Source: Planctomycetota bacterium
GTDB taxonomy: Bacteria; Planctomycetota; PUPC01; JACPCR01
DNA: 16,569 nt
Assembly (NCBI GenBank): GCA_030740295.1
Contig: JASLXP010000515.1
Coordinates: forward strand, 1 to 16,569
Direction of reading: 5' to 3'
Shown here: positions 7,832-15,017 of the stretch, piece by piece
How positions within the stretch are numbered: position 1 is the stretch's first letter
Layout of the letters: each line of letters starts with the position of its first letter
Notes under the pieces: generated by a model
What the model saw: the letters and a program-made list of their open reading frames with translations, nothing else
Databases searched by the model: none
Told to the model about the DNA's origin: nothing
Made by a program: the position numbers and the translations under genes

Positions 7832-9985
7832 ATGAACACTGAATCACTTTTCATTAATGATGTTCACCCTCGCCTCTTCTTTTCACCGGAAGACGTCCCT
7901 TCACTGCGGGACAAGGCCAAGCACGGTATCGCAAGCGAGATCCTCCGCGAGATGCAGGAGCGGTGCGAGCGATATTGTGACCCGTCCTCGCCACAATACG
8001 TAGACCCCTCGCTTGGGCCGAAGGGCATTCTCGATGGGTTCGGCAGTGGGCAGCCCAGCAATGGGTCGGATGCGCTGCATTGCCTGACGTTCGCCTATCT
8101 GTTCGAGCCTGAAACGCGCTGGCTAAAAAAGGCCGAAGATATCCTTCGCGGCATGCTCGATGGGCCTTTTTCCGATATCCCGAACCCGGACGGCTGGGGC
8201 GTCTGTTACGCCACCATTGCCAACCAAGTGACCTTTGCCTTCGACATACTCCATAACGAGCTGGATGATGAACTGAGGACGCGGCTCTACGATTTTCTGC
8301 GCGTTGGTGTGGTCGAGCGAATTCAGAAAAAGAATCTCCGCAATCCGGCCGCGAGGAAGTTTCACCTGGGCGTCAACACGTGGCTGCGGCTGTTCGAGAA
8401 GTATGTCGTCGCCCTGGGCGCGACTTATCGTGCAGGCGAAGACGGGGCCGCGGTATTTGAAGCCGAAAAACTGTTGCGGCAGTCTTTCCATCACGGAATG
8501 GACGAAGGGTCGGCCATCCATGAAGGCTATTCGTATGGTTGGCGGGACGCCGAATGGATGTCGTTTTCGGCAGAGGTACTCCTTCGAATGGGCGCGGCGA
8601 ATCTGTGGAATGACGAGCCCCGCTTTGCCAACCTTGGGAGGCAGTGGCTCTACGTCATCCCACCGGGCCGGCGCGGCATCAACAGCTATGCGGACATGCA
8701 ACGCCACAAGGGAGGGCGGCCGCCTCTTGGAATGCTTCTCGCCGCCCGGCGGCTGGGCGATCCCGCTCTGTGGTGGGGCTGGGACCAGCTTGGCGGGCGC
8801 GGCTCGCTGGAGGGCCATAATGAACCGCTCCCGAAACGGATTACTTGGAACTCAGGTCTCGTCGCTCTCTGGGAAGATGATGACGCTGAAGTCAAATCTC
8901 CTGGGGACACAGGTTATTCCCTCGATCGTCATTCGGGCCGGGTCGGCTTATCGGTCATGCGAAGCGGATGGGAAGATGATGACCTGTATTTCAGCCTGAT
9001 GTCGTCTGGCCGCGCCCCTGGATGCCTGATTCACCAGCACGCGGATTCCGGGCACTTCTCACTTTTCGCGCTCGGCGAGGCATTCAGCATTGAAACCGGG
9101 TACGCGGACATCAAGGCCATGTATCACAGCGTAATGATGCCGGACTCCGCCGAGCCACCGGGCACGCCGGAAGGTTTTGACCAGATGTTTTTCGGTGGCA
9201 GAACGGAGGCCTTCGCATCTGCACCGAATGCGGCCTATGCCTGCGCGGAAACCACGAGCCAGTGGCGCAGCCAGTGGGCTTATCGCCATGGGCTGGTAAT
9301 ACGTGCGGAGGGAGCTGAGCCTTACGCACTTCTTCTCGACAATATGAATCACGGCCCCGAGTTCCGGAACTACCTCTGGCTCATGAACTCTGAAAACGGG
9401 AACAGGATCGAGATCGACCCGGAGAAAGAGCGTGCCACGGTTCTGGGTAAAAAGCACCGCTGCGAAATCGCCTGGAACTATCCCGCCGATTACGAATACC
9501 CCGAGCCCCACCGGTTGGAACTGGACAGCGACGAGATCGATTCCCTTTGCTGGCTGGCTCTCGATCACAAGCAGGTGATGGAAGCCCCACCGGAACACCC
9601 AATCTCCCGTGGCGCCACCGGCCTTGGATACCGCCCGCGCCTCAAAGCCAACCTTTGGGGATACAACGGTCAGTTGCTGTCAGCGCTCCTGCCGAGACGA
9701 GCCGACCAGGGGGCTGTCGAGGTCGAGCGTCTGCGCGCGCCCGACCAGATTGGAATGACCCTGAGGCACGGCGAAGTCACCGACACGGTCATAGCCAGCC
9801 CGCACCAGGGAAACATTGACCTGGCGGATATCGAAGGCGAAGCGAGGATCGTTGTCGTCCGTAGAGATAACGCAGGAGAAGTAATCTGGTGGTGCGCGGT
9901 GGAGGCCTACGAGTTCAACATCGAAGGCAGGACAGTCATAGAAAGGGCTGGCGAAGCGGCCACCCTTCGTGAGACGGAATCGTAA
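7832..9985 (+). CDS. Heparinase II/III-family polysaccharide lyase-like protein
   Basis: The protein has 717 residues. The N-terminal start VHPRLFFSPEDVPSLR is typical of heparinase II/III-like proteins. Residues about 30-330 form the expected alpha/alpha toroid (VNTWLRLFEK at 181-190, EGYSYGWRD at 231-239). The C-terminal beta-sandwich domain carries H401-x-H403-x-D405-x-G407, followed by GEAFSIETGY, the hallmark of the heparinase II/III C-terminal domain. N182, Y233 or Y235, and H401 are candidate catalytic residues by analogy with characterised PL12/PL15/PL21 enzymes. Such enzymes cleave uronic-acid polysaccharides by beta-elimination; the substrate here is unknown. No signal peptide is visible at the ATG (MNTESLFIND), so it may act in the cytoplasm on imported oligosaccharides. 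The ribosome-binding site is weak (GAGA about 10 nt upstream). The 109-bp gap before it contains only a small hairpin, GTCC-GAAA-GGAC (7727-7738), just after the TPR stop. Confidence 0.85.
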   Translation: MNTESLFINDVHPRLFFSPEDVPSLRDKAKHGIASEILREMQERCERYCDPSSPQYVDPSLGPKGILDGFGSGQPSNGSDALHCLTFAYLFEPETRWLKKAEDILRGMLDGPFSDIPNPDGWGVCYATIANQVTFAFDILHNELDDELRTRLYDFLRVGVVERIQKKNLRNPAARKFHLGVNTWLRLFEKYVVALGATYRAGEDGAAVFEAEKLLRQSFHHGMDEGSAIHEGYSYGWRDAEWMSFSAEVLLRMGAANLWNDEPRFANLGRQWLYVIPPGRRGINSYADMQRHKGGRPPLGMLLAARRLGDPALWWGWDQLGGRGSLEGHNEPLPKRITWNSGLVALWEDDDAEVKSPGDTGYSLDRHSGRVGLSVMRSGWEDDDLYFSLMSSGRAPGCLIHQHADSGHFSLFALGEAFSIETGYADIKAMYHSVMMPDSAEPPGTPEGFDQMFFGGRTEAFASAPNAAYACAETTSQWRSQWAYRHGLVIRAEGAEPYALLLDNMNHGPEFRNYLWLMNSENGNRIEIDPEKERATVLGKKHRCEIAWNYPADYEYPEPHRLELDSDEIDSLCWLALDHKQVMEAPPEHPISRGATGLGYRPRLKANLWGYNGQLLSALLPRRADQGAVEVERLRAPDQIGMTLRHGEVTDTVIASPHQGNIDLADIEGEARIVVVRRDNAGEVIWWCAVEAYEFNIEGRTVIERAGEAATLRETES

Positions 9986-10021
9986 CTGGTTTCGCATCGA
10001 TCAGAATCGACACTCCATTAA

Positions 10022-10049
10022 TTTCAAACTTGAACGAGTTCACTATAAT
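10022..10049 (+). promoter_or_regulatory. Candidate promoter of the aspartate carbamoyltransferase gene
   Basis: A perfect -10 hexamer TATAAT lies at 10044-10049, about 40 bp before the ATG. The best-spaced -35 is the weak TTTCAA at 10022-10027 (16-bp spacer). A 12-bp palindrome TGAAC-GA-GTTCA (10031-10042) fills the spacer and could be an operator. A good ribosome-binding GAGGTGA lies 4-10 nt before the start codon. Confidence 0.4.
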
Positions 10050-10089
10050 CCTCGGCATCCAGTCCCCAACGCTGACCCCGAGGTGATCG

Positions 10090-11382
10090 ATGTACAATTA
10101 TGAAGGCAGGCTCAACCGGCCTATCCTTGAGAAGGTGGCCGACTTTGAGCGGAACGGCAGACCCATCCACGTCGTCTTTGCCCAGCAGTTTGACCGCGGA
10201 ACCGTCGAACGAATCTGCGATACAGCGGACCGCATTCGAGCCCTTTCACGTATCGAAAGACCACGGACCGAGCACAGTCACGCCGATTCCAGGCGCACTC
10301 ACCGGCCCGGCCCCTTTCTCTCCGGTCTGCTGAGTAACAAGCGGGCCATGCTCTACTTCACCCAGGCATCTACCCGCACCTTCCTTTCTTTCCAGGCCGC
10401 ATGCCAGATCCTCGGCATGACCTGGAACGACGTCCGTGACCCGGGGCTCTCCTCGGAAGTCAAGGGCGAGCATCCGATGGATTCGCTGCGGATGTTCAGC
10501 ACTTACTTCGACATGGTCATCATCCGCAGCAAGCAGCCGGAGCTATCCGAGCGCAGCGCCTACCTGATGAATGAGCTGATGTCCCAGCGGCAGCGGCAGG
10601 TACCCATCATTAACGCGGGTTCAGGCGCGGACGAGCATCCTACTCAGGCACTGCTCGATATTTACACCCTCCGCCGCATCTTCAATTTCACTGACAGCCG
10701 GGGTGATTCCCCGGATGACACTCGTTTTATTCGCCTGCGCGACAAATACCGTCAGAACTCCGTCAACCTGGAGAAGGGGCTCGACGGCAAATCTATCGCG
10801 TTCGTTGGCGATATAGGACGCGGCCGCACCGTGCGTTCGCTTGCTCAGCTCTTGAGTCTGTATGACGACATTGAGCTGCATTTCATCGCGCCCAAACATC
10901 ATGTGCTGCAGTTGCAGTCAGACCTGAGACGCTTCCTGGAGCAGCAGGGGATCAAAGTCTTCGAACACGATGACATGAACGAGATCATCGAAGATGTCGA
11001 TGCCCTCTACATGACCCGCATTCAGCGTGAACACGACACCGGCGACGTCGCGCAATTCCTCAAGGACATCCCCATCGACCAGTTCCGCAATCGATACTGT
11101 CTTGACCTGGAAAAGGTGAGCCGCATGCGCGAATACGCGGCCATCCTTCATCCGTTCCCACGCTACGGCTGGACCAACGACAGCGTTCCGCCCGAGATCG
11201 AAATCCCTTTCGAAATCGATAACGACCCCAGGGCTCTTTATTTCGAGCAGGCAGAAAACGGCATGTGGTCCCGAGCGGCACTGATCTCGTTCCTCTTCAA
11301 CGCGGACGTGGCCATTCAAGAAGAATACGAACGACTGTATCCACATACTCAGCAGACGTATAACCGGGCAGTGCTGGGGTAG
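10090..11382 (+). CDS. pyrB: Aspartate carbamoyltransferase catalytic chain, long form
   Basis: Carbamoyl phosphate plus aspartate gives N-carbamoyl-aspartate, the committed step of pyrimidine synthesis. The protein carries the carbamoyl-phosphate motif S94-T-R-T97, the mobile loop SSEVKGE with K125 (equivalent to E. coli K84), H183-P-T-Q186, the ATCase-type DALYMTRIQRE (304-314), HPFPR (354-358), and near the end DPRALYFEQAENGMWSRAAL. The MTR/Q signature separates it from ornithine carbamoyltransferases. At 430 residues it is about 120 longer than ordinary bacterial PyrB. The extra length sits in an N-terminal lead (1-27), a charged insert rich in Arg and His (about 54-78), an insert between HPTQ and the second nucleotide-fold domain (about 199-230), and an enlarged aspartate-side loop (YGWTNDSVPPEI, 359-370). 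The usual Arg after STRT is F98. No pyrI, pyrC or other pyrimidine gene is adjacent. Confidence 0.9.
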   Translation: MYNYEGRLNRPILEKVADFERNGRPIHVVFAQQFDRGTVERICDTADRIRALSRIERPRTEHSHADSRRTHRPGPFLSGLLSNKRAMLYFTQASTRTFLSFQAACQILGMTWNDVRDPGLSSEVKGEHPMDSLRMFSTYFDMVIIRSKQPELSERSAYLMNELMSQRQRQVPIINAGSGADEHPTQALLDIYTLRRIFNFTDSRGDSPDDTRFIRLRDKYRQNSVNLEKGLDGKSIAFVGDIGRGRTVRSLAQLLSLYDDIELHFIAPKHHVLQLQSDLRRFLEQQGIKVFEHDDMNEIIEDVDALYMTRIQREHDTGDVAQFLKDIPIDQFRNRYCLDLEKVSRMREYAAILHPFPRYGWTNDSVPPEIEIPFEIDNDPRALYFEQAENGMWSRAALISFLFNADVAIQEEYERLYPHTQQTYNRAVLG

Positions 11383-11415
11383 AGGAAGAGCGGGAGGATG
11401 GGTGAGGGAGGATGA

Positions 11416-11443
11416 TGGAGTAGTGGAGAAATGGAGTGTTGGA
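11416..11443 (+). repeat. Purine-rich tract with 8-bp period
   Basis: TGGAG recurs every 8 bp at 11416, 11424 and 11432, with a decayed fourth unit at 11440, inside a wider G/A-rich stretch (about 11383-11447) that also has GGGAGGATG and GAGGGAGGATG. It lies directly after the pyrB stop. It looks like simple-sequence DNA and codes for nothing I recognise. Confidence 0.5.
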
Positions 11444-11447
11444 TAAT

Positions 11448-11617
11448 GCTGCAAACCTAAGGATGTTCGGCTCTGGGCTCTTAATCGTTATCTTAATCCT
11501 TCTCATGATCGAATTCTGACGTTACAGTCCCTCTAGAGCCCGATTTAGGCAATTCTGGTTAAGAGAGCTTACGATAGAGATTGAGAGTCCAGAGCCGGAC
11601 ATCCTCAAGTTCACAGC
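11448..11617. repeat. Large imperfect palindrome (two inverted copies of a ~51-bp repeat)
   Basis: The left arm (11448-11498) begins GCTGCAAACC and includes GGATGTTCGGCTCTGGGC. The right arm (11567-11617), read as its reverse complement, begins GCTGTGAACT and includes GGATGTCCGGCTCTGGAC. By hand alignment the arms agree at about 40 of 51 positions without gaps, and the spacer is about 68 bp. The right arm ends only 9 bp before the start codon of the 920-residue gene, so it forms that gene's leader. A third copy lies just after the gene, at 14405-14450. The pattern fits a miniature inverted-repeat element or a dispersed palindromic repeat. The 244-bp gap holds no gene. Confidence 0.65.
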
Positions 11618-11626
11618 ATTAGAGTT

Positions 11627-14389
11627 ATGGAAAAGCAATGGCTTGCCCTGCCAATTCTTATCGCACTGTCCCTTAATTCCGCCGAACCTTCCGAATACAT
11701 CTGGCTCGAGGCGGAGCATCTTCAAGGCATTCGTGGCTACTGCTGGCCCATGGGTGACGACAAGCGCAAGATGCGCGAGACGAACGGACACTGGGGGATC
11801 TCGGGACCAGGCTGGGCCGCGGAATGGAATCAGGGCGGCGAGAGCGGATTTCTCTCCATCGCCACGGGCGCTGCGGACGACAAAGCCGAGGCGAGCAAAG
11901 TGGTAGAGATCCCCGAGGAGGGCGAATACAGCGTCTGGGTGCGGTATGGGGACTGGCGTGAGAAACCTGAGCCTTTCGAAATAAGTATCCAGCATGGCAA
12001 CGCTCCCGTCTGGACAGGCAAATATGGTGCTTCGCCGGTCATTGACGAAGACAACGTCATGAAGCTTTATTGGGGCTGGGCCTTTGTATGGGCGAAGCAG
12101 ACGGCAAATCTGCAGAAGGGCGCGGCTACCCTCAAACTGATCTCCTCAAAGAAAGCCCCCGAGCCAAGGCAGGTGGACGTCATTGTTCTGACGACTGACA
12201 AAAATTACCGGCCGTTCATCAAGGAACATCCGAACAATGAAGCCTGGAAGATCCTCGATTCCTACCGACCGGGTATTCCCGATCTGAAACCGCTGGCAAA
12301 GAAGCGGCCTGACTTCTCTCTGCCATCCGGATGGAAGATTCGCTCGTTCAAAGATCGCGGATTCCTCTATCTGTGGAATGTCGGCTGGCCGAAGCCCGAG
12401 GATTCCTGGTTAGGCGACGATCCCGCGATCAAGATTCCCTATCGAATCGGTGACGCGGAAGCTCTGAAAGAATTCGAAGAGAAATACAGAGGCAGAGAAT
12501 CCGAAATTCCGATCTTTTCAGATAAAAGGATCACTCCTCTTTTTCATGGAGTCGGCCCAATCATTTTCGGGACTGACCCCGAGACCGGCGAGGTCAACGA
12601 TGGAGGAAAGCGATTCGCCAGATGGCTCGATGAACATCCGGAACGGCAATGGGGCGGCATGATGAATTACGCCGGGCCAAAGCCCATCGGCCCGAAAGGG
12701 CAGGAGTTGTTCAAAAAATATCGCGACCGCTATGTCGGCTCTATTGCCGGCGAAAGCCTTGGTTACTTTTATCCCAAAGCGAAACAGATGCAGGAGCTGA
12801 CGGCGCTCGCGGAAACTCGCCGGCAACTGGTCCGCGCATTCACTCCTTACACGCTACAGCTCAACAGGGAAAAGTATGAGAAAGTCTTCGGCCGCTCCCT
12901 CGATGCCAATCCTTATGAAGACGTCATCTCCTGCCTTTCGGTTGGCAACATCACCTTCGCTCCGCTTCTGAACGACTGGGGCTGCCGCACGCTCGGCTAT
13001 GAATCGTTTGCCGCGTGCTCTTCCGTGCTTGGGATGCGGTGGGCCTTCATGCGCGGTATCGGCAGGCAGGGGCGCAAAATGACCGCGACCTACCGGAGCT
13101 GCAACTTCGGCGATTCGGCGACCATGTTTACCGTCGTCAGCAGCTATACGCAGCCGAAGAACATCCTGGACAATTATTACAGCGTCTATTCCGGCGCGGG
13201 GATGACGTGGTACAAGTTTGATATCTGGTATCAATACATGGCGGGCTCATCGATGTTCTATCACGAGCAAGGCTTCGATAAATTCTGGAAGCCCGGCGGC
13301 ACAAGCGCGGCCGGGAAGCGCGGCGTGCAGCTTTCGCCCAAGGGCAAGCTGGTCGACCGTTTTCTGCGGGTCACCGGGAGTGATTTCGACCGTGGCGCGC
13401 CTTACACACCGATTGCATTTCTGGTGGATTATGCGCACGGCTGGGAGCCGGCCGGATATTGGCCCAACGCTTTCAAAAACTGGCATCAGCATCAGAACAA
13501 GTGGCTGTTCGGCCTGCATGAAAAAATGCTCGAGCAATATTTCTGGACCGCCTATCACCCCATAGGGCCCGAGTCTCAAAAGCCCGTCACCGGCACAAAC
13601 GAGGTCTACCTTGCGGGCGTCTATGGCGACATCTTCGACGTCATCTGCGCCTACCCCGATCCGAGTAAATGGTCGACCATTGATACCTATCCCGTGGTCA
13701 TCGCCAACGGCGAGATTGAACTGACTCATGCAGAAGGACAACGGCTGAGACAATACATGGAGCAGGGAGGCACCCTGCTGGTCGCGGACGCGCATCTCGC
13801 TGGGCCGGGCCTGGCAATATTGGGGCTGCCGAAGACGGGCGCTGCTTCAGAAGCAGGGTCCTATTCGTGGATGGGTGGCGAGAAAAAGCAATCCTCCGCT
13901 TTGTTTCGCCTGCGCAGCATCAAGGGCGGTGAGCCATTGGCAAAGACCGCAGATGGCCAGACATTCTGTGCCATGTTCGACGTCGGCAAAGGCAGACTGA
14001 TCTATCTCTCCGTGCCGTACGGTCTGACGATCGGCCGCCAGATTCATCCGGTCGTTCCGCAACTCATCGCGCATCTTTCACGGGGCCTGATGCCCATCGA
14101 AGTCAAGGGCGACGTCAACTGGCTCGTCAACCGCAATCGCCGCGGATGGATGGTGACGCTTCTGAATCCCGCGGGCCAGAGCAAACCACAGCAGGGCATC
14201 ACTCCGACAGATTTTCGTCAGAACCGGCAGGTGCAGATCGTCTGTAACGTGCCCGTAAAATCGGCCGTAGATCGCCTCCTGCCCGATGACCGGCTCGAGC
14301 TGAAAGGTGGCACTATCGAGTGTGAGGTCGTCGCCGGCGGATTAAAAATCGTGGAGCTGTGGCCTGACGAGGTTGCTTCGACGAGATGA
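11627..14389 (+). CDS. Exported glycosidase-like multidomain protein, family unassigned
   Basis: The protein has 920 residues. A short Sec signal peptide (about 1-19, LALPILIALSLNSA) is followed by a beta-sandwich-like module (about 23-195: YIWLEAEHL, IPEEGEYSVWVRYGDW, VDVIVLTTD) that parallels the N-domain of the FAD oxidoreductase at 3446-5725. Residues about 235-660 are rich in Trp, Tyr and Gly and read like a TIM-barrel glycoside hydrolase; AGESLGYFYP (E376) and MFYHEQGF (E547) are candidate catalytic acids, which is inference. Residues about 680-825 resemble the amidotransferase-like/trimerisation domain of GH42-type beta-galactosidases (VVIANGEIELT, YMEQGGTLLVADAHLAG), and a beta domain ends the protein. 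I do not recognise the exact family. A role in degrading extracytoplasmic glycan is likely. The ribosome-binding site is poor (TTAGAG close to the ATG), and one arm of a palindromic repeat ends 9 bp before the start. Confidence 0.8.
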   Translation: MEKQWLALPILIALSLNSAEPSEYIWLEAEHLQGIRGYCWPMGDDKRKMRETNGHWGISGPGWAAEWNQGGESGFLSIATGAADDKAEASKVVEIPEEGEYSVWVRYGDWREKPEPFEISIQHGNAPVWTGKYGASPVIDEDNVMKLYWGWAFVWAKQTANLQKGAATLKLISSKKAPEPRQVDVIVLTTDKNYRPFIKEHPNNEAWKILDSYRPGIPDLKPLAKKRPDFSLPSGWKIRSFKDRGFLYLWNVGWPKPEDSWLGDDPAIKIPYRIGDAEALKEFEEKYRGRESEIPIFSDKRITPLFHGVGPIIFGTDPETGEVNDGGKRFARWLDEHPERQWGGMMNYAGPKPIGPKGQELFKKYRDRYVGSIAGESLGYFYPKAKQMQELTALAETRRQLVRAFTPYTLQLNREKYEKVFGRSLDANPYEDVISCLSVGNITFAPLLNDWGCRTLGYESFAACSSVLGMRWAFMRGIGRQGRKMTATYRSCNFGDSATMFTVVSSYTQPKNILDNYYSVYSGAGMTWYKFDIWYQYMAGSSMFYHEQGFDKFWKPGGTSAAGKRGVQLSPKGKLVDRFLRVTGSDFDRGAPYTPIAFLVDYAHGWEPAGYWPNAFKNWHQHQNKWLFGLHEKMLEQYFWTAYHPIGPESQKPVTGTNEVYLAGVYGDIFDVICAYPDPSKWSTIDTYPVVIANGEIELTHAEGQRLRQYMEQGGTLLVADAHLAGPGLAILGLPKTGAASEAGSYSWMGGEKKQSSALFRLRSIKGGEPLAKTADGQTFCAMFDVGKGRLIYLSVPYGLTIGRQIHPVVPQLIAHLSRGLMPIEVKGDVNWLVNRNRRGWMVTLLNPAGQSKPQQGITPTDFRQNRQVQIVCNVPVKSAVDRLLPDDRLELKGGTIECEVVAGGLKIVELWPDEVASTR

Positions 14390-14404
14390 CCGGCGCGGCG
14401 AGAT

Positions 14405-14450
14405 GCTGTGAACTTGAGGCTGCCTGTCTGTGGGCTCTTAGTCTCTATCG
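14405..14450 (+). repeat. Third copy of the ~50-bp repeat, just downstream of the 920-residue gene
   Basis: GCTGTGAACTTGAGG (14405-14419) is identical to the reverse complement of 11603-11617, in front of the gene. The next 31 bases agree at about 23 positions and end in TCTCTATCG in both. This copy and the right arm at 11567-11617 are in opposite orientation and bracket the 920-residue gene. Confidence 0.6.
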
Positions 14451-14495
14451 GGTGAACGAAAATATGAGGGTCAGTAGGCTTTCCAACACGAGTTT

Positions 14496-14529
14496 CAACT
14501 CCGCAAACAGTTCGTGCTCCGGGGAGTTG
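14496..14529 (+). other. Stem-loop in the gap before the VOC gene
   Basis: CAACTCC (14496-14502) and GGAGTTG (14523-14529) form a 7-bp perfect stem around a 20-nt loop, about 107 bp after the stop of the 920-residue gene. The following bases (TGCCTTTCATT) hold only a short T-run, so a weak terminator is possible but not shown. Confidence 0.25.
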
Positions 14530-14538
14530 TGCCTTTCA

Positions 14539-14567
14539 TTGCGGCCACATAGTCGATGTTCTATATT
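14539..14567 (+). promoter_or_regulatory. Candidate promoter of the VOC-bicupin-metallohydrolase unit
   Basis: TTGCGG (14539-14544) and TATATT (14562-14567) are separated by exactly 17 bp; they match the sigma-70-type consensus at 3/6 and 5/6 positions. The expected leader to the VOC start codon at 14639 is about 65 nt. Confidence 0.4.
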
Positions 14568-14638
14568 CCCCGCGTTGAGGCGGCAGCAGAGGGGAAGTGG
14601 CTTGCTCAGGTTTTCATCCATCGACGGGAGAGTTTTCT

Positions 14639-15010
14639 ATGATCCAGAAGATCCACAAGATCGCGATCATAACTGACGATATCGAGGGGGCAGTGCAGTT
14701 CTATACGCAGAAGCTGGGGTTGACTGTGGTGGAACGCTTCGAAAACGAGGACGACGAAGACTACGTCTTTCTCGACGCCGGCGGCATCCTGCTGGAGTTG
14801 ATGCCGCAGAAGACCATGGGGCAGGAACCCGGCTTTCACCACATCTCCTTCGAAGTCGACAGCGTCGAGGACGGCGTGCAAGAGCTAAAGGACAAAGGGG
14901 TCACGATCACCAAGGAACCCTTCGATGTAGGAGGCGGCACGGGTATCGCTCTGAGTTTTTTCGCTGGACCCAACCAGATGAACCTACAGCTTTTTCATCG
15001 CGAGAAATGA
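14639..15010 (+). CDS. VOC (glyoxalase/methylmalonyl-CoA epimerase-like) superfamily protein
   Basis: The protein has 123 residues forming two beta-alpha-beta-beta-beta modules. The first starts IHKIAIITDDIEGAVQFYTQ; the second starts FHHISFEVDSVEDGVQELKD. In this superfamily a divalent metal is held by one His or Glu from each of four strands. H6, E53 (LLELMP) and H67 or H68 are present, but the last position (PNQMNLQLF) carries Q117 where Glu is usual, so metal binding or activity may be altered. The reaction is unknown: epimerase, lyase and dioxygenase members share the fold. The start is the ATG at 14639, which has GGGAG 8 nt upstream and begins the conserved strand; the frame also stays open from a GTG at 14597, but that lead has no family character. 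The bicupin gene follows after 7 bp. Confidence 0.85.
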   Translation: MIQKIHKIAIITDDIEGAVQFYTQKLGLTVVERFENEDDEDYVFLDAGGILLELMPQKTMGQEPGFHHISFEVDSVEDGVQELKDKGVTITKEPFDVGGGTGIALSFFAGPNQMNLQLFHREK

Positions 15011-15017
15011 GGTCGCC

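Noticed and set aside
8304..8999. A 231-residue plus-strand frame, and a similar minus-strand frame at 8123-8818, within the heparinase gene
   Set aside because: Both lie wholly inside the heparinase frame, whose motifs continue through this region, and neither resembles a protein family.
10031..10042. TGAACGAGTTCA as a LexA (SOS) box
   Set aside because: The GAAC and GTTC half-sites are 2 bp apart instead of the 4 bp of Gram-positive boxes, and pyrB is not an SOS gene; kept only as a possible operator.
10030..10049. TTGAAC followed by TATAAT as a -35/-10 pair
   Set aside because: The spacing is only 8 bp, far too short; a weaker -35 at 10022-10027 fits the spacing better.
11383..11626. A possible tRNA or small RNA gene in the gap before the 920-residue gene
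   Set aside because: No cloverleaf or T-loop sequence is visible; the structure is explained by the imperfect palindrome and the purine-rich tract.
13247..13795. A 182-residue minus-strand frame opposite the 920-residue gene
   Set aside because: It is antisense to a continuous coding frame and has no motif or ribosome-binding site of its own.
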